From NCBI RefSeq assembly GCF_009377235.1, contig NZ_VMNX01000009.1:1-64000 (forward strand): a stretch of DNA of 64,000 nucleotides, in the 5' to 3' direction. Shown here piece by piece: positions 16,389 to 25,238 of this stretch; within the stretch, counting starts at the first letter, position 1; every line of letters begins with the position of its first letter. The notes below the pieces were generated by a model. The model had not been told where the DNA came from and ran no database searches. It was given only the letters and a program-made list of their open reading frames with translations. The DNA comes from Streptomyces acidicola (GTDB taxonomy: Bacteria > Actinomycetota > Actinomycetes > Streptomycetales > Streptomycetaceae). The position numbers were made by a program, and so were the translations under genes.

Positions 16389-16418
16389 ATTATGCAATTA
16401 CCTAAAGCCTTTAGGCAA
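16389..16418 (-). promoter_or_regulatory. Promoter with TetR-type palindrome in the spacer
   Basis: On the minus strand TTGCCT (16418-16413) and CATAAT (16394-16389) are separated by 18 bp. The perfect palindrome CCTAAAG-C-CTTTAGG (16401-16415) occupies most of the spacer and clips the -35 hexamer. A bound dimer would directly exclude RNA polymerase from the tetR-esterase promoter. Confidence 0.65.
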
Positions 16419-16526
16419 CCAGGGTAGCCGTGTGTGAGACGGCTCTCGTACGTCGCAATCAGTCGCAATCCGTCGCACCCCGGGGCCGACGTGCGCCGAC
16501 GCCCCGCCCGGTGGAGTCTGAGGTGC

Positions 16527-17462
16527 ATGGAGCTCAAGGGCGCACGCCGACGCGGCGGCAGGGAGCACGATGTCGACGCCGTGCTCGACGAGCTCTACAC
16601 CACTCCCCCGGCCCACTTCGTCCCGCGCCGCGAGGAGTTGGCCGCCGCGGCGCGGACGGCGGGCCGCGCCGAGGACTCCCGCCGGATCCGATCGGCCCGC
16701 CGCCCCACACTGGCGGCGTGGGCCGCGAACCTGCTCCTGCGCTCCAAGCCGCAGGAAAGCCGGCAGTTCCTGGAGCTCGGGAGCGCGTTGCGCGAGGCCC
16801 ACCGCACCATGGACCCCGGCGCGATCAAGGACCTGTCCGGGCAGCGGCGGCGCGTCGTCGCCGCCCTGTCCCGGCAGGCGGCACAGCTCGCCCTCGATGC
16901 CGGGCACCGGCTGTCGGACTCGGTGCGGCACGAGGTCGAATCCACCCTGAACGCGGTGCTCGCCGACCCGGACGCCGCCGACCTGTGGGCCACCGGCCGT
17001 CTGCACAGCGCCCTCACCCCACCGGCGGCCTTCCCGTCCGGCACTGCTCCGGCGGCCGGGACCCGGCGGAAGGCGGCAAGCCCGACCGCACCTCCGTCGC
17101 CCCGGGCGCAGCGGACCGACGAACTCGCCGAGCGGCGACGCGCACGGGAGGAGAAACTCGCCCAGGCCCACAGGGCGGCCGAAGAGGCCGTGCGGCGGCT
17201 CCGCGACCAGCGCACGGAGTACGCGGCTGCCGAAGCCTCGCTGGAGCAGGCACGCGACCGCCAGGACCGGGCTCAGCAGCGGGTGGTTGACGCGGAACAG
17301 CAGGTGCAGCAGGCGCGCGAGGCCCTCAAGCCGGCCGGCCGCGAACAGCGGCAGGCGGAGAAACAGCTCCGGGCCTCCGCCGACGCGCTCGCCCGCGCCG
17401 AACGAGAGGCCCGCGAGACCGCGCGCGAAGTGCAGCGCCTCGGCAGGGGGCAACGCTCATGA
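16527..17462 (+). CDS. Hypothetical coiled-coil protein
   Basis: A 311-aa protein of unknown function. Residues 1-165 form an Ala/Arg-rich alpha-helical domain with a recurrent ELAAAARTAGRAEDSRRIRS motif and the Trp-containing PTLAAWAANLLLRSKP. A Pro/Ala linker (about 168-200) leads to a long continuous coiled coil (about 200-311) rich in Arg, Glu, Gln and Ala. There is no signal or membrane segment, so it is probably cytosolic. ATG 16527 follows GAGG; an earlier in-frame start at 16434 would lie in the divergent promoter. It converges on the channel gene. Confidence 0.75.
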   Translation: MELKGARRRGGREHDVDAVLDELYTTPPAHFVPRREELAAAARTAGRAEDSRRIRSARRPTLAAWAANLLLRSKPQESRQFLELGSALREAHRTMDPGAIKDLSGQRRRVVAALSRQAAQLALDAGHRLSDSVRHEVESTLNAVLADPDAADLWATGRLHSALTPPAAFPSGTAPAAGTRRKAASPTAPPSPRAQRTDELAERRRAREEKLAQAHRAAEEAVRRLRDQRTEYAAAEASLEQARDRQDRAQQRVVDAEQQVQQAREALKPAGREQRQAEKQLRASADALARAEREARETAREVQRLGRGQRS

Positions 17463-17500
17463 GGCGGAAGCCACCGGCATCGTGGCGGGAGAGGACCGAC

Positions 17501-17520
17501 GAGTCCCGAGATCGGGACTC
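17501..17520. terminator. Bidirectional hairpin between convergent genes
   Basis: GAGTCCCGA (17501-17509) pairs perfectly with TCGGGACTC (17512-17520). It lies midway in the 69-bp gap between the coiled-coil gene and the convergent channel gene. Confidence 0.7.
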
Positions 17521-17531
17521 ATCGATCCTGG

Positions 17532-18458
17532 TCAACGCTGTTGTACGGGTTCACGTTGCACGGGTTCACGTTGAAGACTCGCCTCCAGGTCGTCGAGGGC
17601 CTGGCGCGCGGCTGTGATGCGGGCGCGCAGTTCGCGTTCGGCGTCGGCCGGAGGCCCGGCGGACGCGGGAAGAGCCGTCCCGGGCCGCCGGTTCTCGTCG
17701 CCCTGTTCCCGCTCCAGTTCGCGTGCCTCATCCAGAGAGCTGATGACCACACCGATGAGGACGTTCACGAGGACGAAGGAAGCCAACAGGACGTAGGAGG
17801 CGTAGTAGACGATGCTCCAGCGGGAGATCTCCAGACCGGCACGGACCGCGTCGCCCAGGCCGTCCAGGGTCATCAGGAGGAAGAGGGTGAGCACCGCGCG
17901 GCCGAGGGAGCCGTAGTGCTCGGGGTTGGCGTCGGCGAAGAAGACCCAGCCGACCATGGCGTAGACGTACAGCAGCAGGGCGCCGACGACCAGGAAGCTG
18001 AACGTGCCGGGAAGACTGCGGCCCACGGCGACCATGAAGACGCGCAGCTGCGGCAGGAAACGGGCGGTGCGCAGGACACGCGCGAGGCGCAGCAGCCGCA
18101 GGACCGTGCTGTTCTCGCGGACGACGGGCAGGAACGCGGAAGCGACCACGGCCAGGTCGAACAGGTTCCACGGGTCGCGGAAGAACTCGCGCGGACGGTC
18201 GGCGTGCGCGCAGGCACGCAGGAGTATCTCGACGGTGAAGGCGGCCAGACAGAGGTGTTCGGCGAGGCGTAACCAGTACCGCCAGTCCTCGGCGAGTGCG
18301 CTGTACGTCTCCACTCCCAGCAGGGCCCCATTGGTGAGGATGAGGATGAAGACGGTGAGGGCGAACCACCGGGCCTCCGTGACGGTGCGTGCCCACTGTG
18401 CCAGCGCCGGGCGGGAGCCCCACCAAGCCTTGGCCGTACGGTCGTGACGGTCGATCAT
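17532..18458 (-). CDS. Bacterial voltage-gated cation channel (NaChBac-like)
   Basis: A 308-aa six-transmembrane channel subunit that should form tetramers. S1 is about 32-50 and S2 about 64-82. S4 carries five arginines at every third position (R121, R124, R127, R130, R133). S5 is about 148-172, a pore loop follows, and S6 is about 214-242. A C-terminal Glu/Arg coiled coil follows, as in NaChBac relatives. The predicted selectivity filter is TLDGLGD (197-203), with Asp where sodium channels usually carry Glu. The last residues are a duplicated REPVQ encoded by a 15-bp tandem repeat at 17545-17574. ATG 18458 follows GGAG further upstream and GCAGG nearer. Confidence 0.88.
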   Translation of the reverse strand: MIDRHDRTAKAWWGSRPALAQWARTVTEARWFALTVFILILTNGALLGVETYSALAEDWRYWLRLAEHLCLAAFTVEILLRACAHADRPREFFRDPWNLFDLAVVASAFLPVVRENSTVLRLLRLARVLRTARFLPQLRVFMVAVGRSLPGTFSFLVVGALLLYVYAMVGWVFFADANPEHYGSLGRAVLTLFLLMTLDGLGDAVRAGLEISRWSIVYYASYVLLASFVLVNVLIGVVISSLDEARELEREQGDENRRPGTALPASAGPPADAERELRARITAARQALDDLEASLQREPVQREPVQQR

Positions 18459-18552
18459 CCTGCTGTACCTGCTCCTTCGCGCAGCGCGACATTCCCGCCC
18501 AACCGGGGTGGCGGGCGGGCCTGTCGAGCGATCATGCTCCAGGAGAGACTTT

Positions 18553-18564
18553 TACAGCACTGTA
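18553..18564. promoter_or_regulatory. Operator-like palindrome upstream of the channel gene
   Basis: TACAG-CA-CTGTA is a 12-bp inverted repeat about 95 nt upstream of the channel start codon, within the 173-bp gap to the LCP gene. The arms resemble TetR-type half sites. No regulator gene is adjacent. Confidence 0.35.
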
Positions 18565-18631
18565 GATACGCATATCGCGCGGGTGGCCATCCGAACGGGT
18601 CAGGGGCGGGCCGCCCGGTGTCGCGGCGACG

Positions 18632-20017
18632 TCACCGTATGGCGGCGGGATCGAGGTCCGTCCCCACGACGAGCGTCACCACGCCCGCGGCGGCGCTCGC
18701 GTCCTGTGTGGCCTCGGTGTCGGGCAGCCGGGACGACAGGACCTCGGCCTGCTCACGCAGCTCGCCCGGGTACGTGACCTTGGTGGTCCGGGTGGTCTCG
18801 GGAGCGTTGCCCGTTCCGACGACGGTGAGTCCGGCCTCACGCAGCCTCTCGGCGACGGCGGCGGCTCGCCCGGTGACGCCCGTGCCGTTGAGGACCTGGA
18901 TGCGTACGGAGGAGGCGTACACCGGGTTCTTCCCGTCCGCCGTCAGCTTCTCCTTGTCGACCTCGCGGTCCTTGGCGAGGGAGGTGAACAGGTCGGCGGC
19001 CTGCGGGTACTGCCACACGACGTTGGCCTTGTCGGTGGCCACGTCGGCCTCGCGCGGGTAGTTGGGGACGGTGAGGAAGGTCAGCCGGTCGCTCGGTATG
19101 CCCTTGAGTTCGGAGGCGAGGCCGTAGAGCGGCTTGATACCGGCCAGGTCCTCGTCCGTGGTCAGGGACTTCGTGGCGGACTCCAGGAAGCCGTACAGCG
19201 CGTTGGGGCTGGTCAGTTTGGACTGTGCCTTTTCCGCCAGGGCCTTCATGAACTCCTGCTGGCGGCCGATACGGCCGATGTCGGAGCCGTCGCCGACGCT
19301 GTAGCGGGCGCGTACGTAGCCGAGCGCCTTCTCGTCCTTGACGGTCTGGCAGCCGGCTTCCAGATCCAGGTGCGCCTTCTCGTCGTGGATGGCCTGCTCG
19401 GGGCAGACCTCTATGCCGTCCAGGGCGTTGACCATCCCCTTGAAGCCCTGGAAGTCCACGGACATGAAGTGGTCGATACGCAGGCCGGTGTTGGCCTCGA
19501 TCGTCCTGATGCTGCAGGCGGCGGCGTCGGCGACCTCGCCGCCGGTGCCCCCGATCGCGAACGCCGCGTTGATCTTGGAGTGTTGGGCTGCGGAAGTGGC
19601 GCCGTCGCCGCTGTCGCACTCCGGTATCTCCACCCACGAGTCACGCGGGAACGACACCACCGTGGCCCACTTCCGGTCCGCCGGGATGTGCACCACCATC
19701 AGCGTGTCCGACTGCATGGTGGTGAGGCCCTTGCCGTACCCGGCATTGGCACCGTCACGGCTGTCCGAGCCGACGACCAGGATGTTCTTCGAACCGGGGC
19801 TGAGGTTGACGGGACGGTTCCCGCCGAGCTTGTTGTCGAGATCGGCGGACCCGATGTTGTCGTCCAGGCTCTGGTACATCCAGGCACCGACCCCGCCGAC
19901 GCCGAGGGCGCACACGGCCAGTCCCCCGGCGCCCCACACGACGATCCGCCCCCGCCTGGTCAGCCGCGTCGGCCGGCCCTCGCGCGGCGTACTCCTCGAT
20001 TTCCCCCTGTTGCCCAC
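18632..20017 (-). CDS. LytR-CpsA-Psr (LCP) family cell-wall glycopolymer ligase with LytR_C domain
   Basis: A 461-aa protein anchored by one membrane segment (about 25-48) with its bulk outside. The LCP domain starts at NILVVGSDSRDG (about 78) and contains SDTLMVVHIPADRK, VVSFPRDSWVEIP and later IGRIGRQQEFMKAL, which holds the conserved Arg pair. The C-terminal LytR_C domain covers about 370-461 (VRIQVLNGTGVTGRAAAVAE). These enzymes transfer undecaprenyl-linked glycopolymers onto peptidoglycan. GTG 20017 follows GGAAGG. It lies between the YjdF-like and channel genes on the same strand but with clear gaps. Confidence 0.92.
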   Translation of the reverse strand: MGNRGKSRSTPREGRPTRLTRRGRIVVWGAGGLAVCALGVGGVGAWMYQSLDDNIGSADLDNKLGGNRPVNLSPGSKNILVVGSDSRDGANAGYGKGLTTMQSDTLMVVHIPADRKWATVVSFPRDSWVEIPECDSGDGATSAAQHSKINAAFAIGGTGGEVADAAACSIRTIEANTGLRIDHFMSVDFQGFKGMVNALDGIEVCPEQAIHDEKAHLDLEAGCQTVKDEKALGYVRARYSVGDGSDIGRIGRQQEFMKALAEKAQSKLTSPNALYGFLESATKSLTTDEDLAGIKPLYGLASELKGIPSDRLTFLTVPNYPREADVATDKANVVWQYPQAADLFTSLAKDREVDKEKLTADGKNPVYASSVRIQVLNGTGVTGRAAAVAERLREAGLTVVGTGNAPETTRTTKVTYPGELREQAEVLSSRLPDTEATQDASAAAGVVTLVVGTDLDPAAIR

Positions 20018-20141
20018 CGGCGCCCTTCCCCCGTCTCGGCCGCACCGGGCCGGTCAACTCCCTCTGCACGTCCGATGCCGGTGCGCATCGAACGACGTAA
20101 CTCTAGGCCCACGCAGGGACACTTGGACGCGGTCACCGCGT

Positions 20142-20834
20142 TCAGTGGTGTCCCGGGCCGAGGCGGGCGAGATGGCGGTCGTGGACCCGGCTGAGGAGCA
20201 GCAGCGAGCACGTGGCGCCGATCAGGGCGCAGAACATGTCCCACTGGGTGTCCCACGCGTCGCCCTGGGTGGCCAGGAACGCGTCGGCGGCGTGACCGCC
20301 CGTCACGGCCGCGGCCCACTCCAGCATCTCGAAGACCGCGCTGAAGGCGAGGCAGGCGCACACGGTGAGCGGGGCCAGCCAGCGGCTGCCGCGCAGCGGT
20401 GAGGTCCGGGTGAGGATCTCGCGGACCAGGATGGCCGGTACGAAGCCCTGCATGAGGTGGCCGAAGCGGTCGTAGGGATTGCGCTCCAGGCCGAGCCAGT
20501 CGCGCACCCAGTCACCCGCGGGCACCTCGGCGTAGGTGTAGTGGCCGCCCACGACGAGGACCAGGGCGTGTGCGGCCAGCAGGCAGCACAGCAGATTGCT
20601 CAGCGGGAACCGCTTGCGGAACAGGACCGCCAGCGGCAGGCCGACCATCACCCACACCGTCTCCAGCAGCCAGGTCGTCGGGTCCTTCGGGTGCCACGCC
20701 GACACGGCGAGCGCGAGGGCGACGACGGCGAGCAGGGCGGCCGGCAGCCGCCGTCCGGTGCCACGGCCGGGGCGTCGAGCCGCGGACGGCCGGGATTCCG
20801 CCGAGGGACGGACGGCGGTCGGGAGGGCGGACAT
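20142..20834 (-). CDS. DUF2238 / YjdF-family membrane protein
   Basis: A 230-aa integral membrane protein with about six hydrophobic segments after a basic, disordered N-terminus. The segment containing YTYAEVP (about 100) followed by NPYDRFGHLMQGFVPAILVR is the signature of the YjdF/DUF2238 family, and FEMLEWAAAVTGG plus TQGDAWDTQWDMFCALIGA continues it. The function is unknown. ATG 20834 follows AAGGAG at about 9 nt, a strong site. Confidence 0.88.
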   Translation of the reverse strand: MSALPTAVRPSAESRPSAARRPGRGTGRRLPAALLAVVALALAVSAWHPKDPTTWLLETVWVMVGLPLAVLFRKRFPLSNLLCCLLAAHALVLVVGGHYTYAEVPAGDWVRDWLGLERNPYDRFGHLMQGFVPAILVREILTRTSPLRGSRWLAPLTVCACLAFSAVFEMLEWAAAVTGGHAADAFLATQGDAWDTQWDMFCALIGATCSLLLLSRVHDRHLARLGPGHH

Positions 20835-20953
20835 GATGATGATCTCCTTGTTTCAGGGTGGTCATCATCTTCCGGTCGCTCCCGACCGCCGGGCATGAGT
20901 ACGGGTACTCATCGGCACTGGTACACATCGGCACCTCGGGTGCCGGCCGGGTA

Positions 20954-23026
20954 CTACTTGGTCGTGTCGCCCACCTGGTTCGTCACGTCGACGACCTTCC
21001 ACCGCTGGTTGGACCCGGAGTTCGGGGTCCACGTGGTGACGGCCGCGCCCTCGTTGGTCGCCTGGCCGCCGACCTCCAGGAGCCGGTGGGTGGCGACGTT
21101 GACGAGCGTCCAGGTGCCGTCGCCCGTGCTGGACATGAGCCACTGGGCGGCCTTGTCGCGCTCGCCCTCGTCGGGCTCCACCACCGGGGAACCGTCACGG
21201 ACGGCCAGCCGTTTGCCCTCGACGGGGTTGGTGAAGACGTACCGGTCGAGGACCCCGGGGCCGGAGCGCACCGAGCGCAGCTGCCACTGCTGGCCAGGGG
21301 CGGCGGCGTCCGTGGCGCCGGACCGGATGACCAGGTTGGTGCCGTTGTCGGCGACGGTGACGGCCTTGCCGCTCTGGACGCCGGTCAGGGTGTAGGAGTG
21401 GCCCTTGCGCAGCAGCGGGGCGTCCTTGGCGACGCCGGACACGCCCTTGATGACGAAGGACGTCACGGACTGGGCGGGCACGGTGAAGGTGGCCGCGCGG
21501 TCGCTGACCTTGATCGGGTCGTGCTTCTCCAGCTTGCCGTTCGCGTCGGTGACGACCGGGGTGACGGTCGCGCCCCGGCTGACGTCGCGGAACTTCGACA
21601 GGTCGACCGTGACCGTGCGGGCCTCGGTGGTGCTGTTGACGTGGACGAGCGAGGCGCCCTCGCCGTCCTTCGCCACCGCGGCCGCGCTGGAGGTGTCGTT
21701 CACCTTGATCAGCCGGTCGCCGGGCTTGATGAAGTGGGTGAAGTTCCGCGCGGTGTCGAACTTGGTGTTCGTGTAGATGGGGCAGGTTTCGAGGGTGTCC
21801 TCGGAGGTGCAGCTGAACGGGAGCTGGATGCTGCCCCAGTTGCCGCCCTTGGCGGACTCTCCGCCGGGCTTCATGTTGTCGTAGTCCTCGACGGGCTGCC
21901 AGAACACCCAGGCGCGCGGCTCCAGTTCACGCAGGTCGTCGACGATGCGCTGGGCGAGACCGAGGCCCGGCCGCATGTCCGTGAAGCTCTGGCCGTCGCC
22001 CCAGTCGCCCTCGACCTCGCTCATCCACAGCCGCTTGTTCTCGGCCTTGGAGATGTCGCGCACGGTGGTGCGCTGGCCGGTGCCGTAGGTGTGGACGTTC
22101 ATCTGGCCGACGAGCTCGCGGGACTCGGGCGAGTACGTGTTCCAGTTCTGCGCGAAGATCGACGGGTTGGTCTCGTCCATCGCGGCGATCTGGGCCCTGG
22201 TCTTCGCCTTCTTCAGGGCGGGCGCCAGGGCTCTGATCACCTTGTCCTGGAGCTCGGGGCCGATGTGCGCCCCTTCCTGGCGTCCGCCGACGGGCTCACC
22301 GTCGGGGCCCAGGCGGGTGCTCCAGTAGTTGGTGTTGGGCTCGTTGAAGGGGTCGATGGTGTCGACCTTGATGCCCTCGGCCTTCTCCAGCCGCTTGGTC
22401 GCGCCCGCCATGTAGGCGGCGAAGTCGTCGATGGACTCGGTCTTGAGCTGGTCGTCGGTGGCGTTGAAGCCGCCGGACACATAGCCGCTGACCGTCATGA
22501 ACCACGGCGGGGAGTTGCTGAACGTCTCCCAGTGGTCGATGTCGTCCTTGATGCGCTCGACCCACCAGCGCTGGGTGAGGTCGGCGTTCTCTTTCCAGTC
22601 GGCCGGGTCGTCGGCGCTCCACCAGTCGGTGTCCTCGCGGGTGGTGCCCTCGGGGGCGTTCCACCAGCCCTCCACGGCTCCGCCGGCCCGCAGGTAGTCC
22701 TTGACGTCGGGGGCGTTGCCGCCGCCGATGTTGTAGCGGGCGATGTTGAGGGCGAGGCCGTCGTCGTCGAAGAGGAGCTTCGCGAGCTTCTCGCGGATCT
22801 CCTTGGGGTAGTCGCCGGTGGCGTTGGCGAACCATACGAGACTCGTGCCCCAGCCCTCGAACTTCTCCTGCTGGTACGAGGGATCCGGCTGGACGGTGAC
22901 GGAGGCGGCGGCCGCCTCCGGCGTCTGCGCCTGGAGCGGCGGGGCGGTGACCAGAGCGGCTCCGGTCGCCAGGGCGGTGAGACTCGCGGCTCCGAGGAGC
23001 CGTCTGCTGCGGGTACGGCGTGCCAT
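20954..23026 (-). CDS. Secreted GH30 endo-galactanase-type hydrolase with ricin-type CBM13
   Basis: A 690-aa secreted enzyme. The signal peptide covers about 1-34. The GH30 catalytic domain begins with KFEGWGTSLVWFANATGDYP and has acid/base Glu 229 in DPFNEPNTNYW and nucleophile Glu 337 in LWMSEVEGDW. A beta domain follows (about 430-540), then a ricin-like CBM13 (about 555-690) with repeated W.L/QRW motifs ending in NSGSNQRWKVVDV. The architecture matches Streptomyces endo-beta-1,6-galactanases that attack arabinogalactan side chains. ATG 23026 follows GGGAG. It is the last gene of the galactan operon, downstream of a strong hairpin. Confidence 0.88.
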   Translation of the reverse strand: MARRTRSRRLLGAASLTALATGAALVTAPPLQAQTPEAAAASVTVQPDPSYQQEKFEGWGTSLVWFANATGDYPKEIREKLAKLLFDDDGLALNIARYNIGGGNAPDVKDYLRAGGAVEGWWNAPEGTTREDTDWWSADDPADWKENADLTQRWWVERIKDDIDHWETFSNSPPWFMTVSGYVSGGFNATDDQLKTESIDDFAAYMAGATKRLEKAEGIKVDTIDPFNEPNTNYWSTRLGPDGEPVGGRQEGAHIGPELQDKVIRALAPALKKAKTRAQIAAMDETNPSIFAQNWNTYSPESRELVGQMNVHTYGTGQRTTVRDISKAENKRLWMSEVEGDWGDGQSFTDMRPGLGLAQRIVDDLRELEPRAWVFWQPVEDYDNMKPGGESAKGGNWGSIQLPFSCTSEDTLETCPIYTNTKFDTARNFTHFIKPGDRLIKVNDTSSAAAVAKDGEGASLVHVNSTTEARTVTVDLSKFRDVSRGATVTPVVTDANGKLEKHDPIKVSDRAATFTVPAQSVTSFVIKGVSGVAKDAPLLRKGHSYTLTGVQSGKAVTVADNGTNLVIRSGATDAAAPGQQWQLRSVRSGPGVLDRYVFTNPVEGKRLAVRDGSPVVEPDEGERDKAAQWLMSSTGDGTWTLVNVATHRLLEVGGQATNEGAAVTTWTPNSGSNQRWKVVDVTNQVGDTTK

Positions 23027-23062
23027 CGTGTGCTCCCAACTCAGGTGTGGTCGCTGCGGTGG

Positions 23063-23091
23063 CCCCTCCCGCCCGTCGGGGGCGGGAGGGG
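23063..23091 (-). terminator. Intra-operon 12-bp hairpin between GH42 and GH30
   Basis: CCCCTCCCGCCC (23063-23074) pairs perfectly with GGGCGGGAGGGG (23080-23091) across a 5-nt loop. It sits between the GH42 stop (23127) and the GH30 start (23026). It may terminate part of the transcripts or stabilise upstream mRNA ends, giving unequal expression along the operon. Confidence 0.65.
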
Positions 23092-23126
23092 ATGGCCCTC
23101 GAACGCGTGCGGAGCCGTTCGAGGAG

Positions 23127-25172
23127 TCAGGCGGTGGGCTGTCGCAGTACGGCGACGTCCCTGGGGTGCAGGACGGGAGAGCCGTCGGCGCCGGTCGCGC
23201 CGACCAGAACCTCTCCGGCCAGGCCGGGCAGCGGCACCGTCCTGTCGGTCCGGTTGACGAGGAACAGGAAACGGCCACCGGGACCGCCGCGTACGGTCAG
23301 CTCGACCAACCCCCGTGCGGGGGCGGGCAGTTCGCTCTCGACTCCGGCCGGGGCGAGCAGCCGCAGCAGCAGGGCGGTGAGCCCTTCGGTGCCGAGGCGG
23401 GTGGAGACGTACGCTGCCGAACCGCTGCCCGTGGACCGGCGGGTGACGGCGGGGCGCCCGGCGTGCACGCCGGTGCGGTAGGCGGCCAGGACGTCCGTCT
23501 CCGGGTCGGTGACGGTGATCCGGTCGGTCCACAGGCTGCCGGTGGTGGCGTCGTCCAGTTCGACGGTGTCCCCGGCGAGCAGTGGGCCGAACTCCTCGAT
23601 GCGGATGCCGAGCAGGTCGCGCAGGGCGCCCGGGTAGCCGCCGAGCCAGATGTGGTCGTTCTCGTCGACTATTCCGGAGAAGTACGTGGTGACGAGGTGA
23701 CCGCCGTTCTCGGCGTACCGCGCGAGCTCCTTGGCGAGGTCGGCGGGGACGACGTGGAGCACGGGCGCGATGAGCACCTGGTAGCGGTCGAGGTCGGTGC
23801 GGGTGGTGACGACGTCGGCGCGGACACCGAGGGCGAGGAGCGCCGAGTACCAGTCGAGCGCTTCCTGGCGGTAGTCGAGCAGGGACGTCGGGTGGGAGTC
23901 CTGCTCGCTCGCCCACCACGACTCCCAGTCGAAGACGATGCCCACCGGGGCGGCCTCGCGCTCGGAACCGGCCACGGGGGCCAGGGTCTTGAGGGTGTCG
24001 CCGAGGGCCACGACCGCGCGGAAGAGGTCGCTGTCCTCCCCGACGTGCGGCACCATCGCCGAGTGGTACTTCTCGGCGCCCGCGGCCGACTGCCGCCACT
24101 GGAAGAAGCAGACGGCGTCGGCGCCGTGCGCGACGTGGAGGAGCGAGTCGCGGGCCAGATCGCCGGGCCGCTTGGCGACGTTGACGGGCTGCCAGTTGAC
24201 GGCGCTGGTGGAGTGCTCCATCAGGAACCAGGGCCGTCCGCCGGCGATGCCGCTGGTGAGGTTGGCGGAGAAGGACAGCTCGTCGCGGTCCTGGGGGCCG
24301 GGGTGGACGTAGTGGTCGTTGGAGACGAAGTCGATCTCGTCCGCCCAGTCCGGGTAGTTCATGCCCTTGGTGCCGCCCATCACCATGAAGTTCGTGGTGA
24401 CCGGCACATCGGGGGTGATCTCCCGCAGCACGTCCCGCTCCGCCCGCAGGTACTCCTTCAGCGCGTCCGAGGAGAAGCGCTTGAAGTCCAGCTGCTGGGT
24501 GGGGTTGGGGTAGGAGGCGGCCAGCCGGGGCGGCAGGATCTGCTCCCAGTCGCTGTAGCGCTGCGACCAGAACGCGGTGCCCCAGGCGTGGTTGAGCGCG
24601 TCGAGCGTCGTGTAGCGGGCACGCAGCCAGTCGCGGAAGGCGCGGGCCGCGTCGTCGGAGTAGTCGTAGACGTTGTGGCAGCCCAGCTCGTTGGACACGT
24701 GCCAGGCCACCAGGGCCGGATGACCGGCGTAGCGCCCGGCCATCGTCCGCACCAGACGCAGGGCGTACTCGCGGAAGACCGGTGAAGTGGGCCGCCAGTG
24801 CTGTCGTCCTCCCGGCCACAGCGTCTCCCCGGTGGCGGTCACCGGGAGGATCTCCGGGTGGGCCGTGGTGAGCCAGGGGGGCGGGGACGCGGTGGCGGTG
24901 GCCAGGTCGACCCCGATGCCGCCCTGGTGCAAAAGGTCCATGACCTCGTCGAGCCAGGCGAAGTCCCATGCGTCCGGGGCCGGCTGGATACGGGCCCAGG
25001 AGAAGATCCCCACGGAGACGACGGTGACGCCGGCCTCGCGCATCAGCCGGACGTCCTCCTCCCACACCTCGCGCGGCCACTGCTCGGGGTTGTAGTCGGC
25101 GCCGTAGCCGAGACGGGGGGTGGAGTCACCGTCCGGCCCGCTCAGCAGGCGGGTCAGGCGGGTGGAGGTCAT
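23127..25172 (-). CDS. GH42 beta-galactosidase
   Basis: A 681-aa cytosolic glycosidase. The catalytic TIM barrel begins with GYGADYNPEQWPREVWEEDV and contains acid/base Glu 162 in AWHVSNELGCH and nucleophile Glu 319 in WFLMEHSTSAVNW. The trimerisation domain (about 400-600; VGIVFDWESWWASEQ) and C-terminal beta domain complete the standard GH42 fold. It would cleave imported galacto-oligosaccharides. No signal peptide is present. ATG 25172 follows GGAAGG. It lies in the operon MalF-MalG-binding protein-GH42-GH30. Confidence 0.94.
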   Translation of the reverse strand: MTSTRLTRLLSGPDGDSTPRLGYGADYNPEQWPREVWEEDVRLMREAGVTVVSVGIFSWARIQPAPDAWDFAWLDEVMDLLHQGGIGVDLATATASPPPWLTTAHPEILPVTATGETLWPGGRQHWRPTSPVFREYALRLVRTMAGRYAGHPALVAWHVSNELGCHNVYDYSDDAARAFRDWLRARYTTLDALNHAWGTAFWSQRYSDWEQILPPRLAASYPNPTQQLDFKRFSSDALKEYLRAERDVLREITPDVPVTTNFMVMGGTKGMNYPDWADEIDFVSNDHYVHPGPQDRDELSFSANLTSGIAGGRPWFLMEHSTSAVNWQPVNVAKRPGDLARDSLLHVAHGADAVCFFQWRQSAAGAEKYHSAMVPHVGEDSDLFRAVVALGDTLKTLAPVAGSEREAAPVGIVFDWESWWASEQDSHPTSLLDYRQEALDWYSALLALGVRADVVTTRTDLDRYQVLIAPVLHVVPADLAKELARYAENGGHLVTTYFSGIVDENDHIWLGGYPGALRDLLGIRIEEFGPLLAGDTVELDDATTGSLWTDRITVTDPETDVLAAYRTGVHAGRPAVTRRSTGSGSAAYVSTRLGTEGLTALLLRLLAPAGVESELPAPARGLVELTVRGGPGGRFLFLVNRTDRTVPLPGLAGEVLVGATGADGSPVLHPRDVAVLRQPTA

Positions 25173-25199
25173 GGTGGTCCTTCCGGTGTGTCGCACGGG

Positions 25200-25225
25200 G
25201 GGGGCGGCGCGATGGTGCCGCCCCC
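25200..25225 (-). terminator. Hairpin between binding-protein and GH42 genes
   Basis: GGGGGCGGC (25200-25208) pairs perfectly with GCCGCCCCC (25217-25225) across an 8-nt loop. It follows the binding-protein stop (25239) within the operon. Such a hairpin commonly protects the abundant binding-protein mRNA or causes partial termination. Confidence 0.55.
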
Positions 25226-25238
25226 TCGCACGGCGGTC

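Noticed and set aside
20858..24785. Two long plus-strand open frames opposite GH30 and GH42
   Set aside because: They mirror the antisense of strongly supported hydrolases, are Gly/Val/Leu/Arg/Asp low-complexity, and have no ribosome sites.
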